Below, piece after piece: positions 54,758 to 63,472 of a DNA stretch of 64,000 bases. How positions within the stretch are numbered: the stretch's first letter is position 1; every line of letters begins with the position of its first letter. Both the position numbers and the translations under genes were made by a program. The notes under the pieces are model-generated. The model had not been told where the DNA came from, searched no databases, and saw only the letters and a list, made by a program, of their open reading frames with translations. The DNA is from Bog-756 sp963745955 (GTDB lineage: Bacteria; Actinomycetota; Acidimicrobiia; Acidimicrobiales; RAAP-2), in NCBI GenBank assembly GCA_963745955.1, contig CAVUZI010000007.1, positions 980,275 to 1,044,274 on the forward strand. Direction: 5' to 3'.

Positions 54758-55859
54758 AGCCCCCGGTTTGAGCGTTCGCCTCAAACTTACCCTCAGCTAC
54801 GCCGGCTTCCTCATGCTCGCCGGCGGCTTGCTGCTCGCCGCCGTGTGGGTGTTCCTGCTGCGCTACGTGCCCAGAGGCGAGACCGTCATTGTCCACCACC
54901 AGCAAGTCCTCATCAGGCCCGGCCGTGGCGATCTCTTGCGCGACTTCGCTCCGGCAGCCGCCATCTTGCTGGCATTCCTCTGGTGTTCGGTCTCCTGGGA
55001 GGGTGGCTTCTCGCCGGCCGGATGCTCGCCCCTCTCACTCGCATCACTGACGCCACACGCACGGCCACAACCGGATCGCTCTCCCATCGAATCCGGCTAC
55101 CGGGCCGCAGAGGACGAGTTCCGCGAACTCGCCGACGCCTTCGACACCATGCTCGGCCGGCTCGAGACGCACAGTCGCCGAACAGCAGAGATTCGCGGCC
55201 AACGCCTCCCATGAGCTGCGCACCCCGTTGGCCATCACGCAGACACTGCTCGACGTGGCCCGCGAACGATCCGAACCGCGACACCGGCGAACTCGTCGAC
55301 CGGCTCCACGCCGTCAACGCCCGAGCGATCGACCTCACCGAAGCGTTACTCCTGCTCAGCCGCGCCGACCAGAAGTCCTTCACCCCAGAACCCGTCGACC
55401 TGTCCCTCGTAGCCGAAGAAGCCACCGAGATACTCCTCCCCTTCGCCGAAAGACACGGCGTCACCGATCGAAACCTCGGGCGACATGACACTCACCATCG
55501 GCTCACACGCGCTCCTGCTGCAGTTGACGACGAATCTCGTGCACAACGCGATCGTCCACAATCTGCCCGAGCAGGGCACCGTGTGGGTCACGACCAGCGT
55601 TCATCCCCGGTTGTGGTGCTCACTGTCGAGAACACCGGCGCGAAGCTCACCCCGCAGTTGGCTTCCACGCTTGTCGAGCCGTTTCGCCGCGGCACCGAAC
55701 GCATTCGCACCGACCACGCTGGTGTCGGCCTCGGCCTGGCGATCGTAAAAAGCATCACCCAAGCTCACGACGGAGACCCTTACGCTCACCCCACGGGCGG
55801 CTGGTGGGCTCTGCGTCACGGTGCAACTACCGTCAGCGCCACCGCAGCGTGGCAGATGA
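54750..55859 (+). pseudogene. Sensor histidine kinase, frameshifted
   Basis: From GTG 54750: two membrane helices (LKLTLSYAGFLMLAGGLLLA; then GLLGGWLLAGRMLAPLTRIT in a second frame), HAMP, DEFRELADAFDTMLGRLE, the H-box ASHELRTPLAITQTLLDVA with the phospho-His, the N-box QLTTNLVHNAIVHNLPEQG, and GVGLGLAIVKSITQAHDG. The final frame ends CVTVQLPSAPPQRGR at 55859. About five frame changes are required, yet every functional motif is present in order. It pairs with the overlapping response-regulator gene. Confidence 0.8.
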
Positions 55860-56062
55860 CGATGAAGAGCAGGGCGACTGCCAGCAAACCAGGCCGCCTC
55901 GATCCATTGGACTAGCCAGAGCCGGCTGGGTGGCTGGCTCAGGAAGTAAAGAGCGCGACACAGAGCCCTAGGATCGCGAACATCTGAAAGCCGGATCGTG
56001 CGGTGATCACGCTGTCCCATCGTTGCTGAAGCACAGTCGAGTGTCGGTCGGCTGGTAGGGAT

Positions 56063-56200
56063 CACGAGTGGTGCCAGTACGCCACACTGAGCGGCATCGC
56101 CATCCACCATCTGCACCCACCGGACGGCGACGGGCCCCTGGTCTCTACCCGGTTCACCTGGGACGGGCGACGCCGGGTGATCGACCCACCGGCGGCGTGA
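56063..56200 (+). pseudogene. jetC: jetC C-terminal remnant (SMC-like Wadjet ATPase)
   Basis: The last ~45 codons of the Wadjet condensin-like ATPase: HEWCQYATLSGIAIHHLHPP, DGDGPLVSTRFTWDGRRRVI, DPPAA and stop (56198-56200). The upstream bases 55860-56062 do not continue it, so nearly all of jetC (normally over 1000 codons) and jetB are gone. Its TGA overlaps the GTG of jetD, which both confirms the reading and fixes the jetD start. Confidence 0.7.
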
Positions 56201-57445
56201 CCGGATTGGATCCGGCCACCCGCCGACTTGAGGTGGCCGGCCTGGCTCCGCTGGTTGCCGAGCTGGCCCGCCGCTTCGCCGACGGCGCCGCGGTGTCCGC
56301 GGTCACCATCCGTGATCTGGATGAAGAGCAGCAAGGGGCCATCGCCGATCTGCTCGGCCAGGATCGACTGCCGGGACGACGAGCGGTGGTGCGGGTGGCC
56401 ACGCTGGTGGCCGTCCTCGGATTGGGTGACGGCGACGAGCTACGCAGTCTGGTCGAGGGGATCGTCGGGCCGCTGGGTGACCGGAAGGCCGATCGGGAGG
56501 AGCGGCGGCGTCAACGCGCCGAGCTGTGGTCGTGGTGTACGGAGCAGATCGAAGGGAGTTCCCCTACTGGCTCCTGGCCAAGGCGCCCTGGTGTGGGTGG
56601 ACCAACTCCGCCGGGGCGGGGTTCGAGGCGGGGAGAACGGCGAGCGGGCCTTCCGTCAACGCCTGGGGCAGGCGGTGACGGTATTGCGGTCCCTACCGGT
56701 GAGTGAGACGGTTTCCCTGGCATCGTTCGCCGATGACCAACTCTCCGATCCCCACGCTCTCGATCGGGGTGGGGCGCTGGAGGGGCTGGTCCTCGACGGG
56801 CTTGCGCTCAGCGTAGGGGTCGAGCGTCCTCGGGACGCCGAAGCGGTGCGGCAGCTGTGGGAGCAGGTGGGGGTGGTCCCCGATCCCTGCTCCTCCACAG
56901 TGACGGTGTTGGGCCTTCGCCCCACCGGCGCTGGGGAACTGGCTCGCTGGCTGCGCCACTGTGCCGATGCGAGCGAGCCAGCCGTGGTGGCCCTGGCACG
57001 GCTCCGGAGGTGGCCGATGGACGCTCTGGACCGATCGGTTCACCTCTACGTGGTAGAGAACCCCTCGGTCATCAGTGACGCCGCCTCGGGAGGATGGACT
57101 GGGCCGCCGATCTTCTGCAGTTCGGGACGCCCGAGTGTTGCCGTGATCACCCTGATCCGACGGCTCGGAGCCGATGGGGCGGCCTGTTGGCAGCACGCCG
57201 ATTTCGACAGAGCCGGACTGGCGATCACTGCCTGGCTGGCTGACCGAGCTGGCACGACCCCCTGGCTGATGACGGGCGAAGCCTACCGGGCCGCAGTGGC
57301 GAGGCAGCGCGGGCGGGTGCTCTTACAGGGGGACCTACCCGACACGCCGTGGGATCCGGTGCTGGCGCCGGCCATGCGGGAAGAAGGGGTGGCCGTCTAC
57401 GAAGAGGAGCTCCGGTTCTCACTCCTCAGCGCCATGGAGTCCTGA
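56197..57445 (+). pseudogene. jetD: jetD (DUF3323-DUF2399, Wadjet nuclease subunit), frameshifted
   Basis: From GTG 56197: LEVAGLAPLVAELARRFADG and the first domain to RRRQRAELWSWCTEQIEG. Between about 56540 and 56580 the frame changes to PLLAPGQGALVWVDQLRRGG, and the rest is clean to 57445. The C-terminal DUF2399 toprim-like nuclease domain is intact: VYVVENPSVISDAAS with the Glu, SSGRPSVAVITLIRRLGADG, and HADFDRAGLAITAWL with the DxD. JetD is the plasmid-cleaving subunit that works only with the JetABC condensin. With jetA-C lost it is an orphan, so relaxed selection is expected. Confidence 0.82.
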
Positions 57446-57550
57446 CTCCGGCAGCGGTCCCAGCGAATCGGGTGGTTGCAGTGCGGCCAGCCGAATCAGT
57501 CCATCGCTCCTGCTGTCCACCGGGTCGATCCATAAATAGGAATAAAGTTC

Positions 57551-57578
57551 TTTTTGTTGTCACTAAACGTACTATAAT
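57551..57578 (+). promoter_or_regulatory. Promoter with perfect -10 upstream of hipB
   Basis: TATAAT at 57573-57578 lies 11 bases before GTG 57590, in a locally AT-rich stretch (57535-57585). TTTTTG at 57551-57556, 16 bp upstream, is the best -35 candidate. The short distance to the start suggests a leaderless or very short leader transcript. Confidence 0.6.
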
Positions 57579-57589
57579 GCGATCTAGAG

Positions 57590-57931
57590 GTGATCCGAGT
57601 GAAGCGTACCCATGCCTATCTACCCCAGACACTCGACGCTGTCCGGGTACTGGGTCTGCAGGTTGCGGCGGCGCGCCGGAGCCGTCGCATGACAGCCCGG
57701 GATCTCGCCGACCGGGCCCATATCACTACGAAAACCCTCAGCAAGGTGGAACACGGGGACCCGACCGTCGCCATCGGCACCGCCTTCGAGGTGGCCGGCC
57801 TCGTCGGCGTCAGCCTGTTCGCTCCTGATCCAGCCGAACTCCCGGCCATCCTCCACCGCCAGGAGGACCGGCTCGCGCTGCTGCCCGGCAGGATCGTCGA
57901 CCGTCGCGACCCACCGTCGAATGAGTTCTGA
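57590..57931 (+). CDS. hipB: HipB-like XRE antitoxin
   Basis: A 113-residue XRE helix-turn-helix protein (LGLQVAAARRSRRMTARDLA, then DRAHITTKTLSKVEHGDPTV). It overlaps hipA by 11 bp, as in typical hipBA operons. It neutralises HipA and represses the operon. GTG 57590 or GTG 57599 starts it. No frame defects. Confidence 0.88.
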   Translation: MIRVKRTHAYLPQTLDAVRVLGLQVAAARRSRRMTARDLADRAHITTKTLSKVEHGDPTVAIGTAFEVAGLVGVSLFAPDPAELPAILHRQEDRLALLPGRIVDRRDPPSNEF

Positions 57932-59157
57932 ACACGACCATGCATTCGTCTGGGTGTGGCTACCCGGGAGAATCGAGCCGGTTGTGGCCGGGCGCCTGGA
58001 TCTTGTCGGGGATGTGGTCACGTTCATCTACGGCCGCAGCTACCTCGAGCGACCGGAGCGGGTGCCGCTCTTCCTGCCCGAGCTTCCCCTCGGGGATGCG
58101 ACCCTCTATCCACTGGACGGCATGCGCGCTCCAGGGTGCATCGCCGACTCAGGTCCCGACAGCTGGGGGCAGCGGGTCATCCTCCGCCGTCTGGGGGCTG
58201 AGGCCGCAGAACAGGTCGGGCTTCTGACCTACCTCCTCGAGTCGGGCACCGACCGGTTCGGGGCGCTCGACTTCCAGGCCAGTCCCACGGTGTACGAGCC
58301 CCGCATCACCCATGCCCCTTTGGAGGAACTGCTGACGGCCGCCGATCTGATGGAGGCCGGCCTACCCCTGAGCCCTGACCTCGAACTGGCGCTTCTCCAC
58401 GGTTCGTCGCTGGGTGGGGCACGCCCGAAGGCCCTCCTCACTGGCCCGGACGGCCGGAAGCTGATCGCCAAGTTCGCTCAACGCTCGGACAACTATCCCG
58501 TCGTCAACGCCGAGGGGGCGGCCATGGACCTCGCCCGTCGCGCCGGGTTACACGTCGCACCCGCCGAGGTCGTCCACTGCCTGGATTCCGACGTTCTCCT
58601 CGTCGATCGATTCGATCGGAGCACGAGCGAGGGTGAACGCAGGCTGACCGTGAGCGCGCTGACCATCCTGCAACTCGACGAACGTTGGGCCAGATATGCG
58701 ACGTATACAGGGCTGAGTGAGGCGATCCGTCTGCGGTTCACCGATGCGGCGTCCACGCTGCGGGAACTCTTCTCCCGGATCGCCTTCAATATCTGCGTCG
58801 GCAACACCGATGACCACGCCCGAAACCACGCCGCCTTCTGGGATGGTCGAGAGGAGCGGTTGACGCTCACCCCCGCCTATGACGTGTGCCCCCAACAACG
58901 TTCGACGGGTGAGGCGAGCCAGGCCATGGCCTACGGTCCCGACGGCGAGCGGCGATCCCGGCTGGCGCTACTTGTCGACGCCGCTCACCTCTATCTCCTC
59001 GAACGGAGGCGAGGCCCAGGAGATCGTCGATCGGGTCGTCGCGGTGATCCGGGCCGAGTGGAGTGACGCTGCTGACCGGGCCCGCCTCACGCAAGCTGAC
59101 CGGAATCTGCTCTGGGAGAGCCAGATTCTCAACCCGTCGATCTTCTACGAAGGGTGA
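57921..59157 (+). CDS. hipA: HipA-like Ser/Thr kinase toxin
   Basis: A HipA-fold kinase of ~410 residues. The N-subdomain is followed by PDSWGQRVILRR, the Gly-rich loop GSSLGGARPKALL, FAQRSDNYPVVNAEGAAMDL, the catalytic NTDDHARNHAAFW near 294 and the metal-binding DVCP. E. coli HipA phosphorylates glutamyl-tRNA synthetase and induces dormancy. Near 58990 a frame change is needed to reach the expected end (AQEIVDRVVAVIRAEWSDAA, then NPSIFYEG, stop at 59157). The unshifted frame ends at 59066. Only the last ~55 residues are affected. Confidence 0.88.
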
Positions 59158-59188
59158 GTCCACTCCAGCTCGACGCAGGAGTTCGCCT

Positions 59189-60327
59189 CTACTCCAGTGC
59201 TGCAAGTGCTTCCCCCGGATCGCCAAAGCTGACCTGTTTGCGCCCATGCCACATCGGAGCACCCCCGGGCGGGAGGTGTGCGTAGATCGACCTTGCCACC
59301 GCCAGAGTGCCTGCTGGGTCACTCTCCACGGCGGCCATCTCGGCGATGAGAGCGAGCCCCGCCGCCTGCTCCCGATTGCGGTGGGTCCAATTGGCGACGA
59401 AACCCGGGTGCGGCAAGCAGATCGCTCTTGTCGCCGTTGCAGCCCCGATCAGTCAAGACGAAATTCTCCACAGAGTCGTTTGCAGATCGAACCCGAGGTA
59501 TGAAGTGGTCGACTTCCGTGAACGCCACGAGCGGTCGGTCACAGTAGAAGCACCGATTGTCCTGGAGATCCCGTAGCCCGTCACGCAGCATCTTGGGCGG
59601 AACGATCCGAGGAGATCCGAAGAGGTGGTGACGCAGATCCTCCTCGACGGTGGCCACCCCGTTGAGGCGGGCGACCATTCGGGTCCAGTGAAGCTCGACC
59701 AGGGGTCGGATCAACGGTGCCAGCCGCACCAGTTCGTCGCCTGCGCCGGGGAGCATCGGAATGACCGGGCCCCTCGGTCCGTGGCTGCGAAGCCGTTGCA
59801 CGGAGAAGTGCTGGTTGGCTCCCCAGTCAGGCCCGAGGTCATAGATGAACGGGAACACGGTCTCGCTGGTGCCGACCGTCTGCAGTCTGGGCAGTGGCTG
59901 CTCAGCCAGCGTGCGCTCGATGCGGTCGATGACATCGCTGTACTCGGATGGGAAACGCTGGCGCGCAATCCACAGCGATGTAGCACCCGCCGGCTCGGCC
60001 ACCGCACGGAACCCTCGAACGGCATCGATGACGAGGGAGCTCTTGTTGGTGATCTGACGCAGGTCGAGTGCCTCGGACGAAGCCTCCAGGCGAAACGGAG
60101 CCACCTGCACCCAGTAGAGGCTGGCCACCTGTTCGGCGAGGTCACGTGTGGTGAAGGTCCGTCGGAGCGAACCCGTCTGCGTCGCTGTGAAGGGAGCAGA
60201 GGTCGAGGATTGCCAGCAGGAGGGCAAGCTTGTAGGTAGCGGTGCGTCGGCCCGAATCGATGACTTCCAGCAGACGTTCGGCGAATCCGGTCCCGGTGGC
60301 TGCCGCTATCCCGTCATCATGGGCCAC
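59189..60327 (-). pseudogene. HNH endonuclease, frameshifted at both ends
   Basis: ATG 60327 begins MAHDDGIAAATGTGFAERLL and STYKLALLLAILDL-like sequence. Near 60150 the frame changes to TTRDLAEQVASLYWVQVAPF, which runs to the HNH nuclease: NRCFYCDRPLVAFTEVDHFI, then PRVRSANDSVENFVLTDRGC and NGDKSDLLAA. Near 59400 another change gives APGFVANWTHRNREQAAGLA and the end at 59189. About 378 codons in total. The zinc Cys pairs and the VDH catalytic His are present. It lies between hipA and a HIT gene in what looks like a defence island; a restriction role is inferred. Confidence 0.75.
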
Positions 60328-60385
60328 GGCTCATTGTGGCCCACACTCGAGGCGTGGGACTCTCATTCCGTCGTAGCCTCGAATC

Positions 60386-60799
60386 GTGGAATCTGACCAG
60401 TGCCCGTTCTGCCTTCGGATCGAGGAGGGGAAGGTTGGGTTGGAAACTCCACTGGCAGCTACCTTCCCGGATGCCTACCCGATCAGTCCGGGCCACACGC
60501 TGATAGTTCCCCACCGCCACGAGCCGGATTTCTTCGGCCTGACTCCGGACGAACAGTCCCAGATGCTGGCCCTGGCCGCCGATCTCCATCGACGGCTCGT
60601 CGACGAGTTGCGCTTCGAGGGAGTGAACCTGGGAATCAACTGCGGCGAGGTAGCCGGCCAGACTGTCGCCCACGCCCATCTTCACTTCATCCCTCGCTAC
60701 CGAGGGGATGTCGCAGAACCCGCCGGCGGCATCCGCTGGCTCTTCCCCGAGAAGGCCCGCTACTGGTCGGAGTCACACGAGCAAACTCGGAACGTCTGA
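60386..60799 (+). CDS. HIT-family nucleotide hydrolase
   Basis: A 137-residue histidine-triad protein. The N-terminal CPFCLRIEEG, the ISPGHTLIVPHRHEPDF segment and the catalytic triad HAHLHFIPRYRGD are all intact. HIT proteins hydrolyse nucleoside phosphoramidates or dinucleotides. It starts at GTG 60386, 58 bp from the divergent HNH gene. Whether it belongs to the defence cluster is unknown. Confidence 0.92.
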   Translation: MESDQCPFCLRIEEGKVGLETPLAATFPDAYPISPGHTLIVPHRHEPDFFGLTPDEQSQMLALAADLHRRLVDELRFEGVNLGINCGEVAGQTVAHAHLHFIPRYRGDVAEPAGGIRWLFPEKARYWSESHEQTRNV

Positions 60800-60834
60800 G
60801 CCTCACCGGTTCGCCCCTCAGCCGGCACACATTC

Positions 60835-61716
60835 TCAACCGGCTTGCCGAAACTCCTCGAACCGCTCCTCCAGGAACTCAGGCCGTGGCTTGTCGTCTGG
60901 ACGCCGTGGGATGAGAAGCTGCTGCTTGTCGCAAGCCTGCAAGCCATACCGCAGCATTGGTCCGTCGACTTCTTCGAGGATGTCCGAACGGACTTCGATC
61001 TGCAGGTCGGGGCGAATGCCGAGGATGTTCCTGTCGAACGCGGCGTGGTGGATCTTGCAGAGTGCGAGTCCGTTCGGAACGATCGGCTCGCCCCGGGGAT
61101 GGCCGTCGGGCAAGATGTGGGCAGCGTCCAGAAGTTCGGTGTGCCGGAGTCGACAGATGGCACATGAGGAGCGGTAGGCGACCAGGACCCTCTGGCGGAA
61201 CTGGGCTTGATGGACTCGAACGAGCCGTTCCTGGGTGACGTACGCCCGTCTCGCCTCGGCGCCGGCTTCGACCAACTCGTGGCCACCCAAGCTCTGTTCA
61301 GCATCAAAGCCGACAGTGAACGTGAGCGATCCTGGGTCGTCAGCCTCCACAAACGCCGGCCACACCGGGAAGTACTGACCGACTGAAATCCCCCAGAAGT
61401 AGATCAGCGGCAGGTTCTCGACCATGGCCCTCCGGAGACCTGCGTTCTCCCGATGGTTGACGTCCTCTCCCCGGTACTTGTAGCGGAGCAGATGGTCATC
61501 GCCGATCTGGTCGTCGTAGGGACGATCCTTTCCCGACTTGGGAGGGGCAGTGGTGATCGACAGAGGCACAGATCCCCCTTGGGGAATGAAGATTCCCTGA
61601 GGCCCCAGCACCCGAACCTGGCTGTTCCGGAACGGGAAGCCCTTCTGGAGTTCGGAGAAGGGCACGACATCGCCATAGATCTGCCGCAGATCGGCCAACC
61701 ACGTAAAAGCAGCCAT
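60835..61716 (-). CDS. HNH endonuclease with N-terminal recognition-type domain
   Basis: A ~293-residue protein from ATG 61716 (MAAFTWLADLRQIYGDVVPF); the frame is open to 61812. The N-terminal ~190 residues have DRPYDDQIGDDHLLRYKYRG and LRRAMVENLPLIYFWGISVG, seen in McrA-like or SRA-HNH type modification-dependent nucleases. The C-terminal HNH_2-type nuclease is SSCAICRLRHTELLDAAHIL, then PNGLALCKIHHAAFDRNILG, with paired Cys and the AHI catalytic His. Intact, and likely a restriction enzyme of the island. Confidence 0.87.
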   Translation of the reverse strand: MAAFTWLADLRQIYGDVVPFSELQKGFPFRNSQVRVLGPQGIFIPQGGSVPLSITTAPPKSGKDRPYDDQIGDDHLLRYKYRGEDVNHRENAGLRRAMVENLPLIYFWGISVGQYFPVWPAFVEADDPGSLTFTVGFDAEQSLGGHELVEAGAEARRAYVTQERLVRVHQAQFRQRVLVAYRSSCAICRLRHTELLDAAHILPDGHPRGEPIVPNGLALCKIHHAAFDRNILGIRPDLQIEVRSDILEEVDGPMLRYGLQACDKQQLLIPRRPDDKPRPEFLEERFEEFRQAG

Positions 61717-61842
61717 CCGGATCAGGCCATCGGTCGTACTGTCCACCGAGCCCGAACAGTAGACGACCTGGCGGCGACTGGCCCGCGTGCTTCCATCACA
61801 CACGCCATCCAATTGGGGTGTGGCGAGACACGGCAGATGGTT

Positions 61843-63128
61843 CTATCGAATCACGGACCGAGCCGCTGCGCTGAAGACGGACGGGGACACACCGGGGCCA
61901 TGAGGCGACGATGGCCCGGCGCCAGCCGTCGGAGACGGCAGCGACGTCGACTCCGACTCCACGACTGCGCCCAGCATCACGTCGATATCGTCCGCCACCT
62001 CACCGTCTTCCAACGGAAGGGCGTGGGCGTAGTTCCGCAGCGTCGTGGACGGATCGCGATGACCGAGCCGGTGTTGGGCCCGGAGGAGCTCGCCCCGGCC
62101 GACCAGGAAGGTGGCCACTGAGTGGCGCAGGCGATGGAGGCTGACACCGACCAGGTCGGCCTCCGCGCACAGCTCGGCGAACCAGTGGCCCATGGCGTCG
62201 GCGGTGAGGCGCCGTTGGTGGTCGATGTCTCGCGAGAACACCCACTCGCCAAAGGGAGCACCCTCTGCTCGTCGACTCCAGGTTCCTTCGCTGGCCCGCC
62301 ACAGTTCGACAGTGGTCCGACCGAGGGTGAGCCTGCGGGTCCGCTTGGTCTTGGTCGGACCGATCTCTTCCCCGGAGACTCCCCGCTCGATGGTGAGCAC
62401 CCTGCCGTCCAGATCGCTGAACTTGAGCGCCGCCAATTCTCCCCGGCGGGCTCCCGAATCTGCCGCCAGCCGCGTCAGCAGTCGGACCTGTTCGGCCTTG
62501 TGGAGTGATTTCCGCGAGCCCACCGAACCGTCGAACGCCGCCTCGGCCTTCCCCACCAACACCTCCGACATGCGGAGCAGGGCCAGGACATCCTGTTCGG
62601 GGACGTGCATGCGGGTGCCCGGCCGTGGCGGGCCCCGCATGTCCCGGAGCGGGTTCCGATCGATGATCGATTCGGACTGGGCCCAACCGACAGCGGAGCG
62701 CAGCACCCGGAAGCGGCCGGAGACCACCGACACCCCGGCCCCGGCTCCCGCCATCGGGCCATGGTCACCCGCACCACCTCGGGGCGAAGGGTGGCCACCC
62801 GCCGTCCGGCGATGGGGTCGGCGCTGAGCGCCTTGACGTTCGACCGGACCCCGACCCAGGTCGATGGTCGCCAGTCGTGCTGGGCAGCCACCCACCGCTC
62901 GAGCAGCTCCCCGACGGTCAGGAACGGTGCGGCCCGCCGGATGGACCGGTACTCGGCGAACTGGGCGGCCAGCTCACGGCGTCGCTCCTCGGCGTCCTCG
63001 AGTGCTCCGTGGAACCAGAACGACCGCTGGACGGTCCGGCCGGAGACCGGGTCGACACCCACGGCGACACGGATCTCGAACACCCCGGGGCGCTTCTCCC
63101 GCAACGATCCCTCGCCCCAGGCGCCCAT
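61843..63128 (-). pseudogene. Tyrosine recombinase (integrase), one frameshift
   Basis: ATG 63128 starts MGAWGEGSLREKRPGVFEIR, followed by a SAM-like core-binding domain (FLTVGELLERWVAAQHDWRP). Near 62750 the frame changes to GVSVVSGRFRVLRSAVGWAQ. The catalytic domain is complete: Arg in GARRGELAALKFSD, Lys in TKTKRTRRLTL, HxxR in VSLHRLRHSVATF, His in RLGHRDPST and Tyr in LRNYAHALPL. It is a phage- or ICE-type integrase whose start lies ~100 bp from the 3' end of tRNA-Arg, the classical attachment position. A short GC-rich duplicated stretch (GCCGGG repeated) sits at the frameshift. Confidence 0.87.
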
Positions 63129-63229
63129 CGGGCCAAAAGTAGGGTCATAAGTAGGGTCACCGGTGGATCCCTACTTTGCCGGCCGCCAGATTCGGGCCCC
63201 TGACCAGGGACAACGCCTGGAACTTCGAG

Positions 63230-63303
63230 TGCGCTCGGAGGGATTCGAACCCCCAACCTTCTGATCCGTAGTCAGATGCTCTAGTCCGTTGAGCTACGAG
63301 CGC
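63230..63303 (-). tRNA. tRNA-Arg (anticodon ACG)
   Basis: A complete cloverleaf on the minus strand. The acceptor stem GCGCTCG pairs with CGAGCGC. The D-arm is GCTC/GAGC. The anticodon stem TCTGA/TCAGA encloses loop CTACGGA with anticodon ACG. The T-arm is GGGGG-TTCGAAT-CCCTC, with discriminator A. CCA is not encoded. It reads CGU-type Arg codons after A34-to-inosine editing. The integrase gene lies on its 3' side. Confidence 0.97.
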
Positions 63304-63472
63304 AGTGTGTCACCTCGATGGGCGGCATCCCTTCTCTCGACGTCACGTCGCCACGAACCCCGAGACCACCTTGTTCCGAAGTGGTTGCCCACTGTAGCCG
63401 ACCAAAACCCGGCCGAAACCGGGGTGGGATGGCGCCCAGCGGTCTCTGACGGGCGTCAGATACACTCCGACC

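Noticed and set aside
49440..56070. Transposon explanation for the segment inside the Wadjet operon
   Set aside because: No transposase, integrase or terminal inverted repeat is visible in the segment, so I describe it only as a replacement or junction of unknown mechanism.
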